A stretch of 64,000 nucleotides of DNA from an uncultured Lentisphaeria bacterium (GTDB lineage: Bacteria; Verrucomicrobiota; Lentisphaeria; Victivallales; Victivallaceae), in contig CALABZ010000090.1 in the NCBI GenBank assembly GCA_937888615.1, positions 1 through 64,000 of the forward strand. The letters are read 5' to 3'. The notes under the pieces are model-generated. The model ran no database searches. It saw only the letters and a list, made by a program, of their open reading frames with translations, and was not told the origin of the DNA. The stretch's first letter is position 1; every line of letters starts with the position of its first letter. Below, one piece after another: positions 49,488 through 58,735 of this stretch. A program made the translations under genes and the position numbers.

Positions 49488-50300
49488 ATGAAAATCGATT
49501 TTCATGTCCATTGCAACAGCGACGATCCCGTATTGCTGAAACAACTGGCGGCCTCCTGCGAGGCCAATGAAACCATGGCCGCCCTTGCCGGCGGACTGCG
49601 TTACGGCGCGGCCGACTACTGCCCGAATCCAACGGTGCTGGCAATCTGCCGCCAGTATCCGCAAACCTTCCTGCCGATGGCCCGCTTCGACCTATGGGAA
49701 CGGGTCGACCCCAATGACGTCCGCCGTTTTGCGGAACAGGGCTACAAAGGGTTGAAATTCATCTATCCCTGGTATGAATATGACCATGACAGCTATATGC
49801 CGGTTTACGAAGCGGCAGCGGAAACCGGCCTTCCGGTACTGTTTCACACCGGCAATTTCCGACCGTCGGAGGCGGATGCCCGCTGGAAACGCCCGGTACT
49901 GCGTAACATGGCGCCCGTCACGCTCGACCGGATTGCGCGTTCATTTCCCGGCCTGAAAATCGTCATGGCGCACCTCGGCACCTCCATGTGGCGACATGAG
50001 GCGGCGGAGTTGGTGAAACTCCATCCGAACCTTTATTTCGACCTGGCGGGATGCGGGTCCTGGCTCGGCCTTTCCGCCGAAGAACTCCAGATGCGGCTGC
50101 GCCCGGAACTGCCGCTGATCGACGGCACATTCTCGATGTTCCGCAAAATGGTGCTGGGTTCCGACGCCTACGTCACCCACCCGCACCTGGTCGGCGAAGC
50201 CCAGACCGCTTATTCACTGCTGATCCGCAAGCTCGGCCTGCCGGATGATGTGGCCAGAGGCATCCGTGGAGACACCGTCGCCGAATGGCTGTTTCCGTAA
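49488..50300 (+). CDS. Amidohydrolase-2 family metal-dependent hydrolase
   Basis: 270 aa TIM-barrel hydrolase. The N-terminal metal motif H-x-H is in MKIDFHVHCNS; further ligands fit LPVLFHTGN (His), IVMAHLGTS (His) and KMVLGSDAYVTHP (Asp). Members include decarboxylases, lactonases and other hydrolases of small ring compounds. In a glycan region a sugar-lactone or uronate step is plausible but unproven. The gene is alone on this strand, convergent with the esterase gene at 50311. Confidence 0.82.
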   Translation: MKIDFHVHCNSDDPVLLKQLAASCEANETMAALAGGLRYGAADYCPNPTVLAICRQYPQTFLPMARFDLWERVDPNDVRRFAEQGYKGLKFIYPWYEYDHDSYMPVYEAAAETGLPVLFHTGNFRPSEADARWKRPVLRNMAPVTLDRIARSFPGLKIVMAHLGTSMWRHEAAELVKLHPNLYFDLAGCGSWLGLSAEELQMRLRPELPLIDGTFSMFRKMVLGSDAYVTHPHLVGEAQTAYSLLIRKLGLPDDVARGIRGDTVAEWLFP

Positions 50301-50310
50301 AACGGACAAA

Positions 50311-51096
50311 TCACAGTGATTCGGCGAACTGCCTGATGTCTTCGAACGCCTCGCGCTGCTGCCAACGGGTCAGGTCGTAGAGGAATCCGTGTTCCGTGCG
50401 CGGATATTCTTTCCATTTGGACGGAATACCGAGCGCGTTGTGTTTGCGGGCGAAATCCTGAGTCATAGTTCCGGGGAACATATGCTCGTTTTCCGCCTCC
50501 AGAAAGAACAACGGCGGATTTTTTTCACCAAGGTAAGTGACCGGGGATAAACGGCGGTAAACCTCCGAACCGGGCTCATAAGGCGTTCCCGCGATTTTCT
50601 GCATGCTACTCCAGATCGCCGGGAAAATATCCGTCCACGGCTCAAACGTGATCGGCGTCGCCTGAAGCGCCGCGCCGCGCGGGGCGACCCATTCCCCTTC
50701 AAAAGCGATGGCGTCGCCGCATTCCCCGGGAGCGGCCAACGTCAGCAATGCCGCCAGGTGCGCCCCCGCCGAAGAGCCAACCACCATAATTTCAGCCGGA
50801 CAATTGCGCTCGCGCAGTTTTTTCACGAACAGACTGTAAGCGCAACGGAGGTCGGAAACCTGTTCCGCCGCCGTTACGCCCGAGAGCCGATAGTCGGAAC
50901 AGGCGCAGGCGAACCCATATTTGTTGTATTCCGTAATCAAACGGTGAAAAATCGTCCGCGATCCGGCACCCCAACCGCCTCCGTGAACAAAGAACAACGC
51001 GATCTTCCGGGTAATTTCAGCCGGGAAGAAAAAATCCGCCCCCCGCCCCGCGATTATCGGCTCATCAAGATAAACACTGCAAAATTCAATCATCAT
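50311..51096 (-). CDS. Alpha/beta-hydrolase esterase (carboxylesterase/BD-FAE-like)
   Basis: 261 aa, no signal peptide. The oxyanion motif HGGGWGAGS, nucleophile elbow GSSAGAH, an Asp region in LFFLEAENEHMF, and the catalytic His in EYPRTEHGF are all in place. Close families remove acyl groups from sugars or small esters. ATG 51094-51096 chosen because AAGG lies 5 bases upstream; a GTG two codons earlier is possible. It may deacylate sugars from the surrounding glycan genes (inference). Confidence 0.83.
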   Translation of the reverse strand: MMIEFCSVYLDEPIIAGRGADFFFPAEITRKIALFFVHGGGWGAGSRTIFHRLITEYNKYGFACACSDYRLSGVTAAEQVSDLRCAYSLFVKKLRERNCPAEIMVVGSSAGAHLAALLTLAAPGECGDAIAFEGEWVAPRGAALQATPITFEPWTDIFPAIWSSMQKIAGTPYEPGSEVYRRLSPVTYLGEKNPPLFFLEAENEHMFPGTMTQDFARKHNALGIPSKWKEYPRTEHGFLYDLTRWQQREAFEDIRQFAESL

Positions 51097-51249
51097 CGAC
51101 ACCTTATTTCAGATTGCCCGGAGCCTGTGCTTCCGGCGGAAAAATCCATATATAATCATTCAAATATCATATCACCACTCCGGCATTTTCGCAAGCCGCA
51201 AACCCCATGAAATCCGGAAGTTTCGGTTCTACTATCGTTTCCGTCTCGT

Positions 51250-52119
51250 TTATCGACCGGATTTTTCATAGCCGCCATCGGCCGAACGGGGCCTCCAGTT
51301 ATTTCGATAACCCCCCGGGGCCATTCCCCAATATTGCTTGAAGCGGCGGGAAAAATAAAGTTGATCGGCAAAGCCAAGTTCCTCCGCAATTTCTTTGCAG
51401 CTTCCGGCATTCTGGCGCAGCATCCGGGCCGCCAGCATCATTTTCATCCGGTTGACGTAGTGTCCCGGCGTTTCGTGATAATACTCTTTGAAAAGGACCA
51501 GGAAGCGCGACACCGAAAGCGAAGCCTGCGCTGCAATTTCGGTGAGCTGCAGCGGAGTACGGATATTTTCCATCATAAATTTTTCCGCCTGGATGATATT
51601 AAGGGGAATCGTCTCCTGTTCCGGTTCGGCCAGGCGGCGGATCTGGGCAAAAATCAAATTCAGCATGGCGTCGATGATATAATCGATCTGCCTGCGGCCG
51701 GAACTGAGCTCGGCATAGAGTTGAGTGAAAAAATGATGAACAATCGCATCGGCGTCAAGCTCCATCATCGTATTGCACGGGAAAGGATGCTGGCGAATCA
51801 GGGCCGCCGCCGCCGTCCCCCGGAACAAAATCCAGGAATGATCCCAATCTTGGTCCGGATGGCCGTAAGTACGCACGCTTTCCGCGGTAAAAAGCATACA
51901 GCCTTTGGCATATTCGCGCCACTTACCGTCAACGCCTTTTATCAGATTCGGCTGATGCATGACAATCAGCAAATATTCGGCCTGTTCCGGCAGGTAGTGG
52001 AAATAACGGGGCCTCATGTCCTCGTGAATTCCCATCGACAATATATGACACAAACCGGACTCCGGAGCATTATAAGGAGAATAAAATAGTTTTTTCGGAC
52101 TCATAGTGATTTTATCCAT
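51250..52119 (-). CDS. AraC-family transcriptional regulator
   Basis: 289 aa. An N-terminal cupin-like sugar-sensing domain (about 20-160; DMRPRYFHYLPEQAEYLLIV, GCMLFTAESVRTYG) is joined to the C-terminal double HTH (about 180-280; TPLQLTEIAAQASLSVSRFL, KEIAEELGFADQLYFSRRFK). It is divergent from the dehydrogenase-isomerase operon starting at 52265, with overlapping promoters between, so it most likely activates that operon. No clear ribosome site before ATG 52119; the ATG 15 bases downstream is an alternative. Confidence 0.92.
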   Translation of the reverse strand: MDKITMSPKKLFYSPYNAPESGLCHILSMGIHEDMRPRYFHYLPEQAEYLLIVMHQPNLIKGVDGKWREYAKGCMLFTAESVRTYGHPDQDWDHSWILFRGTAAAALIRQHPFPCNTMMELDADAIVHHFFTQLYAELSSGRRQIDYIIDAMLNLIFAQIRRLAEPEQETIPLNIIQAEKFMMENIRTPLQLTEIAAQASLSVSRFLVLFKEYYHETPGHYVNRMKMMLAARMLRQNAGSCKEIAEELGFADQLYFSRRFKQYWGMAPGGYRNNWRPRSADGGYEKSGR

Positions 52120-52129
52120 ATATTCAGTA

Positions 52130-52157
52130 ATAATATCATATACTTACTGTATTGCAA
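52130..52157 (-). promoter_or_regulatory. Putative promoter of the AraC-family gene
   Basis: On the minus strand TTGCAA (52152-52157) and TATTAT (52130-52135) are 16 bases apart. The palindromic TTGCAA also serves the opposite promoter. Confidence 0.45.
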
Positions 52158-52179
52158 TAATCATAAAATACAATATAAT
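52152..52179 (+). promoter_or_regulatory. Putative promoter of the dehydrogenase-isomerase operon
   Basis: TTGCAA (52152-52157) and TATAAT (52174-52179) are 16 bases apart. The -35 hexamer is shared with the divergent promoter. An inverted repeat GCTCC-AC-GGAGC at 52226-52237 lies downstream in the leader and might be a protein or RNA control site. Confidence 0.5.
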
Positions 52180-52264
52180 TAATAATAGAAGCGAATTTTT
52201 ATTGATAAATTTTGTTTTAAAGACAGCTCCACGGAGCGGCAATCATAATTAAGGAATATATAAA

Positions 52265-53263
52265 ATGAATTGCGAAAAACGTTTTGTCTTCACCGGAAAA
52301 TCCCAGGTCGAACTGGAAGAATTCAAACTCCCGGAGGTTAACGCGGGAGAGATCGCGGTAAAAATTGTGGCTACAATGGTGAGCTCGGGGACGGAGGGAA
52401 TTGTATTCGAGCGCAAGTTCACCGCAGGAAACCACTGGGACTCCTGGGTGAAGTACCCGTTTTATCCCGGATATTCGGCGGTCGGATACGTCAGCGCGGT
52501 CGGCGACGGCGTCAGCATGTTCAAAGTCGGGGACCGGGTCGTGACTCGCGCCGGTCATGCCTCGGCGGCGGTGCTTCCCGAAACGCTTTGCTTCCCGATT
52601 CCGGACGAGATTTCGTTTGAAACGGCATTGTGGTTTGCGTTCGCCAAAATTACGGCGATGGGGGCCCGGGTGGCACAATACCGTCTGGGGGACCGGGTGG
52701 CGGTCATCGGAGCCGGATTGATCGGACAGTTTTCCGCGCGCTGGGCTTATGCGGCCGGGGCGGAAAAGGTGGCGGTCATTGATCCCGCGCTCTTCCGGTT
52801 GGACTTCCTGAAGAGCGCCGGAAACTTCCTGACGCTCGGACAGGCCCTGACCCCGGAAACGCTCCCGGAACTGGAAAAACTCTTTGATGGCGAACAGCCC
52901 AACATCGTGGTCGAATCGACCGGCAATGCGAAAGTATTCCAGAATGCACTCCGGGCGGTCGGCCGTTTCGGAAAACTGGTCCTGATGACCGACACCGGAA
53001 CCCCGGAGGAACAGCGCCTTTGCGGGGAAATGATTACCAAGGGACTGCACATTGTCGGCGCGCACGACCCGCATGAAACGACGGACTGGAACAGCCGGAT
53101 CATTGCGAAATTGTTCTTCAGAATGTGCGCCGACGGCCGAATCAGGATCGGCGACATGGTCACTCACCGCTTCGATTGCGAAAATCCGGCGGAAATTTAC
53201 CGGGTTTGTTGCGAAGAACGCGACAAAGTCATGGGCATGGTGGTACGCTGGAGTGTATATTGA
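52265..53263 (+). CDS. Medium-chain dehydrogenase/reductase (zinc-type alcohol dehydrogenase-like)
   Basis: 332 aa. GroES-like N-terminal domain and Rossmann domain (VAVIGAGLIGQFSARWAYAA, then AVIDPALFRLDFLK). The usual catalytic-zinc Cys (C-G-x-x-G-S-D) is replaced by MVSSGTEGIVF, and the structural four-Cys zinc lobe is absent, as in the BchC-like and other non-classical MDR enzymes. It should oxidise a hydroxyl on a sugar or polyol. First of a three-gene operon opposite the AraC regulator. Confidence 0.82.
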   Translation: MNCEKRFVFTGKSQVELEEFKLPEVNAGEIAVKIVATMVSSGTEGIVFERKFTAGNHWDSWVKYPFYPGYSAVGYVSAVGDGVSMFKVGDRVVTRAGHASAAVLPETLCFPIPDEISFETALWFAFAKITAMGARVAQYRLGDRVAVIGAGLIGQFSARWAYAAGAEKVAVIDPALFRLDFLKSAGNFLTLGQALTPETLPELEKLFDGEQPNIVVESTGNAKVFQNALRAVGRFGKLVLMTDTGTPEEQRLCGEMITKGLHIVGAHDPHETTDWNSRIIAKLFFRMCADGRIRIGDMVTHRFDCENPAEIYRVCCEERDKVMGMVVRWSVY

Positions 53264-53319
53264 GCATAATCCAAGCAAATTGAAACAGTTACCTGGATTT
53301 CAGCAAGGAGAAAAGAAAA

Positions 53320-54111
53320 ATGAAATTCTGCGCGCATCTTGATATGTTCTTCCCCGAATTGCCGATGGCCGAACGGCTGAAGCGGTTTGCGGAATTGGGA
53401 TTCGATTCGTTTGAACTGTGGTGCCATTGGGAATATGAGCTGGATAAACTGGCTGCCGAATCCCGCCACCAACAGCTTCAGGTCGCAGCCCTGGCCACCG
53501 CATTCATACCGTTGACCGATAAAAACCGTCATGAAGAATACCTGAAAGGATTGAAAGAATCAATCGCCGCATGCCGGATGCTGGATTGTCCGCTTATCAT
53601 CAGCCAGGTGGGCAATCTTCAGTCTGATTCGCCACGGGAACATCAGACTCAATACATCATCAACGGCCTGCGCATGGCCGACCGGTTGTTGAAGGATACC
53701 GGCATCACGCTGGTGGTCGAACCGCTCAATGTGCTGGTGGATCACCCCGGCTATTTCCTGACCCGTTCCGACGATGCCGCGGCTATCGTTGAAGCAGTCG
53801 GGTCAGAACACGTCAAAATGCTTTTTGATGTTTACCACCAACAGATCAGCGAGGGGAACCTCATAAACAATATCCGGCGTTACCTGCCGCTGATCGGTCA
53901 TTTCCATGTTGCCGACAATCCGGGGCGCAAACAGCCGGGTACCGGAGAGATCAACTATGAAAACATCTTCAAAGCCATTGATGAAAGCGGTTTTTGCGGT
54001 CGCGCCGGGCTGGAATTTTCCCCGCAGGGCGACACCCGGACGGTACTTAGGGAGTTCCTCGCCCATTATGTGCAAAAACAGGAGGGAGCAAATGACCACG
54101 CCGCTTTGTAA
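53320..54111 (+). CDS. Sugar-phosphate isomerase/epimerase-type TIM barrel (hydroxypyruvate isomerase-like)
   Basis: 263 aa. Xylose-isomerase-like barrel with LVVEPLNVLVDHPGYFL (metal Glu), MLFDVYHQQISEGN (Asp and His), GHFHVADNPGRKQPGTGEIN, and GLEFSPQGD (final Glu). These are the family metal ligands and close to hydroxypyruvate isomerase. The reaction is probably ketose/aldose or epimerase chemistry on the product of the dehydrogenase upstream. AAGGAG ribosome site. The start of the next, broken gene overlaps its end by 20 bases. Confidence 0.87.
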   Translation: MKFCAHLDMFFPELPMAERLKRFAELGFDSFELWCHWEYELDKLAAESRHQQLQVAALATAFIPLTDKNRHEEYLKGLKESIAACRMLDCPLIISQVGNLQSDSPREHQTQYIINGLRMADRLLKDTGITLVVEPLNVLVDHPGYFLTRSDDAAAIVEAVGSEHVKMLFDVYHQQISEGNLINNIRRYLPLIGHFHVADNPGRKQPGTGEINYENIFKAIDESGFCGRAGLEFSPQGDTRTVLREFLAHYVQKQEGANDHAAL

Positions 54112-54835
54112 TATCTTCAAAAAAACGCGATTACGCCTACGGCGATGTCTTCGTTCACCCGCCGCTGAATGAAACCGCCTTTCAGGACAACGGTCTCATC
54201 AAACCGGAAATTGATCCGGGCATCGCCGGAGTATGTAAAAACGAATCAAACTGTACCGTATTCTTTCGGGATGGGACCTGGCTGACAACCTGGGGTCAGG
54301 GAGCAAATGAGCACAGCCTGGATGAAAAAATTGTTTTCGCCGTCAGTAACGATCAGGGACGGACCTGGTCAGAGCCGAAAACCATTATTCGCTCGGACCC
54401 GACCCGGAAAGAACGCAACAGCTATGGCATTCCTTTTATCGTGCCGGAAACGGACCGCCTGTATCTCTTTTTCTTCTCGGTATCGCGCGACGAATGGCCG
54501 TTAAAGGAGTCAGGGCTGTTGTTCTTCATGTATTCGGATGACCGCGGGGAAAGCTGGCCGGGGCGTTATTTTGTTGAACTCGACGAGCGCAATATTCAGG
54601 TTTGTCCCGGCAGGATTTACGGATGGGTCAACCATCCTCCGCAGGTCATGCCGAACGGCGAAGTGTTTTTCTCGTTTTCATCGGAACGCGCCCGCCACCC
54701 CGAATATTGCAAAGGGTACGACTGGCGGCTCAATACGGCGGAAGTCAACTGGGTCCATTGCTGCAATATCCTGACCGAACAAGACCCTCTGAAATTACGC
54801 TTCGAGCTTTATTCAAAAGGCGGTTACGGCTCTCC
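54092..54835 (+). pseudogene. Decayed BNR/sialidase-fold gene
   Basis: The ATG at 54092 has a strong AGGAGGGAG site and reads about 11 residues (MTTPLCNIFKK) into a run of seven A (54119-54125), where the frame breaks. Removing one A continues directly into RDYAYGDVFVHPPLNETAFQ and a long open stretch. That stretch has two Asp-box motifs (SNDQGRTW and YSDDRGESW) of BNR-repeat sialidase-like proteins. It runs to about 54835, where homology stops and a different gene fragment begins, so the C-terminal half is missing. A sequencing error or transcriptional slippage could explain the A-run alone, but not the missing end. Confidence 0.75.
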
Positions 54836-55395
54836 CGTCAGGGCGTTGGCTGGCGGCCCGGCGTTTTGCCGAATGCGCGGCGGATACCCGCAACGGAATT
54901 TGGCACGGTCGCCTCGGCGTTGAGTTGAAAAATAAAAGGCTGCTGGTTGTCGGTTGCGGTCGGATCGGCAGCAAAGTAGCCCGGATCGCCAAGCAGGGTT
55001 TCGGCATGATTGTAATCGGTTTCGACATCCGCCGCCCGGTGACGCGGACTTTGTGACAATTCACATCCCGGACATACCCGCCACCCAAAATTTTGTCAAC
55101 GCCGAACGCCTGGCTGATCAACACGGCGCGCGGCCATATATTGGATGAAGACGCCTTGTACGATGCAGTAAAAGACAAACATCTTGAAGGCGCCGTCCTG
55201 GATGTATTCAAACCTGAACCGTATTACCCGGACACAAAGGACTTACGTGAACTGGGCAATATCATCATGACCCCTCATATCGGAAGCTCCACCGCGGAAG
55301 CCTGCCGCCGGATGGCGGAAATGGCCCTGTTCAATATTCGCTGCTGCCGGGACGGCAAACCGGAACAAATGCACAGAAGCCGGGAACTCATCTGA
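54836..55395 (+). pseudogene. Decayed D-2-hydroxyacid dehydrogenase (SerA-like) remnant
   Basis: Fragments of a phosphoglycerate-dehydrogenase-type gene in alternating frames. The first part has NKRLLVVGCGRIGSKVARIA with the NAD motif GxGxxG and stops at a TGA (55054-55056). The second, in another frame, is GDADFVTIHIPDIPATQNFV. The third returns to the first frame with NAWLINTARGHILDEDAL (catalytic Arg) and NIIMTPHIGSSTAEA (catalytic His), ending at 55395. The N-terminal catalytic domain and about 30 residues between parts one and two are missing. It is joined to the broken sialidase-like gene by an apparent deletion. Confidence 0.8.
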
Positions 55396-55490
55396 AAAAC
55401 AGGATGCATCCGACCGCCCGAATGCCTTTCTCCTCTAACGGTTTCGCCTCGTATTCTCCCCCCTTCTTCGCCGATAACGCACTTTTTCGC

Positions 55491-55519
55491 TTGCATTGGA
55501 TGCCCTGCCGGTATACATT
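55491..55519 (+). promoter_or_regulatory. Putative promoter of the cassette 4 regulator
   Basis: TTGCAT (55491-55496) and TACATT (55514-55519) are 17 bases apart, about 30 bases before the ATG. Weak match. The GGACA-N-TGTCC operator found upstream of the target genes is not present here. Confidence 0.35.
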
Positions 55520-55548
55520 ATTTCCATGCGCCCAATCAAGGAAATATC

Positions 55549-56598
55549 ATGAAAAAGATACAAGGCAGCCGCGATTTTCTGCGGCAGGAAATCATCCGGG
55601 GATACTATAAGCCCGGCACTTACCTGCCGTCGGTACGGGTATTAGGGCAACGGCTGGAATTATCCAAAAGCTCCGTTCATACAATCCTGAAAATGCTCCA
55701 GGAAGAAGGATTGCTGCAGCTCAGTCCCGGACGCGGCGCCCTCGTAACGGAATATTCCTCGGGCAAGCCCGTCTTGCGGCGTCTTTACATGCGCCCATCC
55801 GATTTCGGCAGTTTCGGCTACCTGCCGGTGGCTATGCATTCCATGTGCGGGGTCTGCCGTGCCGCCGAAATGAAAAACGTCGAAGTGATCATGTCTTTTT
55901 CCGACTCCGACAGCCTGACCGAATCCATGATCAACGCCTACAGCCGGGGCGATATTCAGGGCGTCATTTATCTGCAGTGCCAGAACTACGAGGGCCTGAT
56001 CAAACCCCTGGAAAAAGCCGGCATCCCCTGCGTGATCGCCCATGACATGCACGGATTCAAGGCGGTAAAGGGCGGTATTGATTTCCATAAAATCACCCGT
56101 TCCGCCATTGATTACCTCCGCCAGCGCGGACATTCCCGGATCGGGCTCCTGACGGGCGCGGAAGATGATTATATTTATCGCGAGGCCATCGCTTCGTACC
56201 GACAGGTATTGGAAGACTACGGCCTGGAGTTCCACCCGGAATGGTTGGTCGCCGACCTCCACAACCTGCCTACGGAACCGCTGGTGAAAATACTGGGAAG
56301 CCGCAAGTCGCCGACAGCGTTTTTCTCCATGCGTGATTATCGCGCTAAAGTCCTTTATGCCGCCGCCGCATTCAAGGGGCTGCGAATTCCACAGGATATT
56401 TCCGTCATATCGTTTGACGACTGCACCTGGCCGGAAGCGGCGTCGCAGGGACTCTCCACCTTTCACGAGCCGCTGCACGAGCTGGGCGAAAACGCGGTGG
56501 ATATGCTCCAGCGCTGGGTGGTTGACGGCAAAGCCCCGGCGAATCGCCTGCTGGATGCGCCGCTGATCGAACGCGGCAGCGTCAGTATTCCCGGATAG
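55549..56598 (+). CDS. GntR-type HTH / LacI-type sensor transcriptional regulator (cassette 4)
   Basis: 349 aa. GntR winged helix at about 5-70 ([40 protein letters not shown]) and a PBP-I ligand domain ([59 protein letters not shown]). Same architecture as the regulator at 10193-11311. The convergent cassette downstream has two promoters with an identical palindromic operator, and this is the only regulator next to them. AAGGAAATATC precedes the ATG. Its last 17 bases overlap the tail of the convergent pseudopilin gene. Confidence 0.92.
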   Translation: MKKIQGSRDFLRQEIIRGYYKPGTYLPSVRVLGQRLELSKSSVHTILKMLQEEGLLQLSPGRGALVTEYSSGKPVLRRLYMRPSDFGSFGYLPVAMHSMCGVCRAAEMKNVEVIMSFSDSDSLTESMINAYSRGDIQGVIYLQCQNYEGLIKPLEKAGIPCVIAHDMHGFKAVKGGIDFHKITRSAIDYLRQRGHSRIGLLTGAEDDYIYREAIASYRQVLEDYGLEFHPEWLVADLHNLPTEPLVKILGSRKSPTAFFSMRDYRAKVLYAAAAFKGLRIPQDISVISFDDCTWPEAASQGLSTFHEPLHELGENAVDMLQRWVVDGKAPANRLLDAPLIERGSVSIPG

Positions 56599-57298
56599 CG
56601 CAGTTGCCGATATCGCCGACCAGGAATGTTCTCACCTGAATTACGCCGCCGTAATAAAGACCTTTGAAGTTGTTGCGCTGTGCTTCCGTGGTTTCGGCGC
56701 TGACATGGCCGTCGGCAAACAGCGTATTGCTGTAGCCGTCGTGCAGGTTGAACAGCCGCGAATAGCTCCCGGAGGCGGTCGTGGACAACATTTTGAAGTA
56801 CGGAGAACCCGGCGTACTGGCGGCGGCGTTGCCCGCGTCGCCAATCATTATCGTTTTTGAATAGCCGTTTTTCTGCACGGCGGCGCTCTTCAGGTCAATC
56901 GCCCAATACGCGGTGATATTCGTATAGAACGCGCCGTACGAAAGCATCAGGTTATAATCGCTGTCTCCGATCACGCTGGCGGTCTTCGGACAGTAAAAAG
57001 TCTTGTCGGTCACCTGGGTATAACCGCAATTCACCAGCAACGCGCCCCAGACCCAGCCGGCGGCGGGCATCTGCCGCCATTCGGCGCTGTTGGTGTTGTG
57101 ATTGACGAAAAACATGTTGAAATCCTGCTGGTAAAGTCCTTCGTACAAACCGGCCTGTTTCAGGTTCGCGGCGCATTTGATGGTCTGCGCTTTGCTCCGG
57201 GCTTTATTCAGCGCCGGCAGCAGCATCGCCGCCAGAATAGCGATGATCGCGATCACGACCAGGAGTTCAATCAATGTGAAATTCATTCGCTTTTTCAT
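56582..57298 (-). CDS. Pseudopilin-like H-X9-DG-type protein (cassette 4)
   Basis: 238 aa. Leader MKKRMN, then [20 protein letters not shown] and [20 protein letters not shown]. The residue before Phe is Asn. C-terminus with [17 protein letters not shown], an exact H-x9-DG motif. It lies 17 bases downstream of the secreted enzyme gene at 57316-58644, so here the pseudopilin is last in the operon rather than first. Tail-to-tail overlap with the regulator gene. Confidence 0.88.
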   Translation of the reverse strand: MKKRMNFTLIELLVVIAIIAILAAMLLPALNKARSKAQTIKCAANLKQAGLYEGLYQQDFNMFFVNHNTNSAEWRQMPAAGWVWGALLVNCGYTQVTDKTFYCPKTASVIGDSDYNLMLSYGAFYTNITAYWAIDLKSAAVQKNGYSKTIMIGDAGNAAASTPGSPYFKMLSTTASGSYSRLFNLHDGYSNTLFADGHVSAETTEAQRNNFKGLYYGGVIQVRTFLVGDIGNCAIREY

Positions 57299-57315
57299 TT
57301 TATCCTCCTACTATG

Positions 57316-58644
57316 TTATTTCTTTAAATATATTTCAAAACCGGCCACCTCGAGCGGCTTGAGATCGACCTCGAAGTCACCCTCGGGAGCGGTAAATTCG
57401 ATCTTTTGATCAAAAATCCCTTTCACGGTTACACCGCTGCCGTAAACCAACCCCGACACTACGACTTTCAGGTTTTGCGTGGAAGAGTTCACCAGGAACA
57501 CATAGCGCCGGTTCTCCCACGAATAATTGGCCATCGACACCGCCGGATACGTAACCTCCTGACCGCGTTCTTTCAACACGACTTCGGCGTCGCCTTCCAC
57601 CACCGTACATTCAAGGTCATGCATCGGTTTGCCGAACAAAAACACCTGTCCAAGCTGTTTCGCCCCCGTCAGTTCCCCGCAAACCTCCAGATAGGCCTGT
57701 AAATAACGGTCCCGCGCCGCAAAATTCGGCCGTCTGCTGGCGGAAAACACCAACACGCCTTTGGCGCCGTTGACCAGCGCGCAGTAAACATCATGCCGCA
57801 CCCAGTCGCGGACCGATTTCAATTCATCGTCTTTCGGCTGCTGAAACATTTCGGGTAGGGTCAGCGGCACGACTTCCGGGCGGTTGGCCTTTTTAATCGC
57901 TTCCACTTCCTGTTCCGTCGAAAGTCTCGCCCAGGCCCGCTGATCTTTTTTGCCCGAATAATTCAGGTACGTTCCTTTGGCGGAAAGATCCTGCCATGGC
58001 AACAACTTCGCCAGCGCTCCGGCGGTCCGGTGTCCGGGCTCGTACATGAACGCGGGACGCTTCTGCGGATCGCTCTCCTTAATCGCCTCATAGACCGTCT
58101 TCAGGTACTCCGCTTCGTTCGGAATCCAGTAGCGCAACTCTTCCGGGGTGATGTCCCACCAGGCGATTTCCGGGTGGTCCGCCACTGCTTTGACGATGGA
58201 AGCCACCGATTCCTTCAGCTTCGCGGTATCGAGTTTTTTCTTTTCCTTCGTCAAGCGGTGCAGCCAGTTCCGATCAATGGCGACTCCATCGATCACCGGC
58301 CTGATCGTGTAAATCATTTTGATGCCGTTCTTCCGGGCCGTTTCCAGTGAATCGTCGTTCAGCTCATACTGCGGCCCGATCAGCGTGACGCCGCCTTCGA
58401 TAATCTGCCGCTGGTCGGCCAGCCGCTGTTCTTCGGGCAATAAATCGCCCCGTTTGGTTTCACTGCCGCCGCCCACCGAATAAAAAGAAAACGGGAACAG
58501 ACGTCCGCGGGGGTAAACTTCGTCTCTCGCCAGTTTCACCGACTGTGCCCCGACGTTGTGGTTAAAAAATTTGTCGACGTCGGTATCTATGGCCTGTGCC
58601 GTCAATCCCATGACCGCCAACATTGCGTATAAGCTGAATTTCAT
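57316..58644 (-). CDS. Secreted TIM-barrel glycan enzyme-like protein, paralogue A (cassette 4)
   Basis: 442 aa with signal peptide MKFSLYAMLAVMGLTAQA. No family can be named with certainty. Barrel-like landmarks are IAWWDITPEELRYWIPNEAE, RPAFMYEPGHRTAGAL, VRHDVYCALVNGAKGVLVFS and KQLGQVFLFGKPMHDLECTV, followed by a beta domain. It is clearly paralogous to the protein at 61282-62538, block by block. WW-D/Y-x-TPEEL is a candidate active-site segment. ATG 58642-58644 was chosen for its signal peptide and GAGG site, and it lies just downstream of a consensus promoter and operator. Confidence 0.8.
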   Translation of the reverse strand: MKFSLYAMLAVMGLTAQAIDTDVDKFFNHNVGAQSVKLARDEVYPRGRLFPFSFYSVGGGSETKRGDLLPEEQRLADQRQIIEGGVTLIGPQYELNDDSLETARKNGIKMIYTIRPVIDGVAIDRNWLHRLTKEKKKLDTAKLKESVASIVKAVADHPEIAWWDITPEELRYWIPNEAEYLKTVYEAIKESDPQKRPAFMYEPGHRTAGALAKLLPWQDLSAKGTYLNYSGKKDQRAWARLSTEQEVEAIKKANRPEVVPLTLPEMFQQPKDDELKSVRDWVRHDVYCALVNGAKGVLVFSASRRPNFAARDRYLQAYLEVCGELTGAKQLGQVFLFGKPMHDLECTVVEGDAEVVLKERGQEVTYPAVSMANYSWENRRYVFLVNSSTQNLKVVVSGLVYGSGVTVKGIFDQKIEFTAPEGDFEVDLKPLEVAGFEIYLKK

Positions 58645-58662
58645 CGCTTTTTCCTCTTTATT

Positions 58663-58673
58663 GGACACTGTCC
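58663..58673. promoter_or_regulatory. Palindromic operator GGACA-N-TGTCC, copy 1
   Basis: GGACACTGTCC, a perfect 5-bp inverted repeat, lies 7 bases downstream of the -10 element. The same 11 bases recur at 62560-62570 in the same relation to another promoter. Confidence 0.7.
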
Positions 58674-58680
58674 TGTTATA

Positions 58681-58709
58681 ATTATACAAGATTCCCGTCA
58701 TAAAGTCAA
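58681..58709 (-). promoter_or_regulatory. Near-consensus promoter of the 57316 gene and pseudopilin
   Basis: On the minus strand TTGACT (58704-58709) and TATAAT (58681-58686) are exactly 17 bases apart. It begins just after the stop of the gene upstream (58736), so it is an internal promoter in a possible four-gene unit. Confidence 0.75.
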
Positions 58710-58735
58710 TAACTGAAAAATATTTTTCCCGGAAT

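Noticed and set aside
52217..53278. 353-codon minus-strand frame
   Set aside because: Antisense to the MDR dehydrogenase, whose Rossmann and GroES-like motifs are clear.
54112..54130. Programmed ribosomal frameshift at the seven-A run
   Set aside because: The needed change is +1, the zero-frame codons do not form a -1 slippery heptamer, and the rest of the gene is also truncated; decay is simpler.
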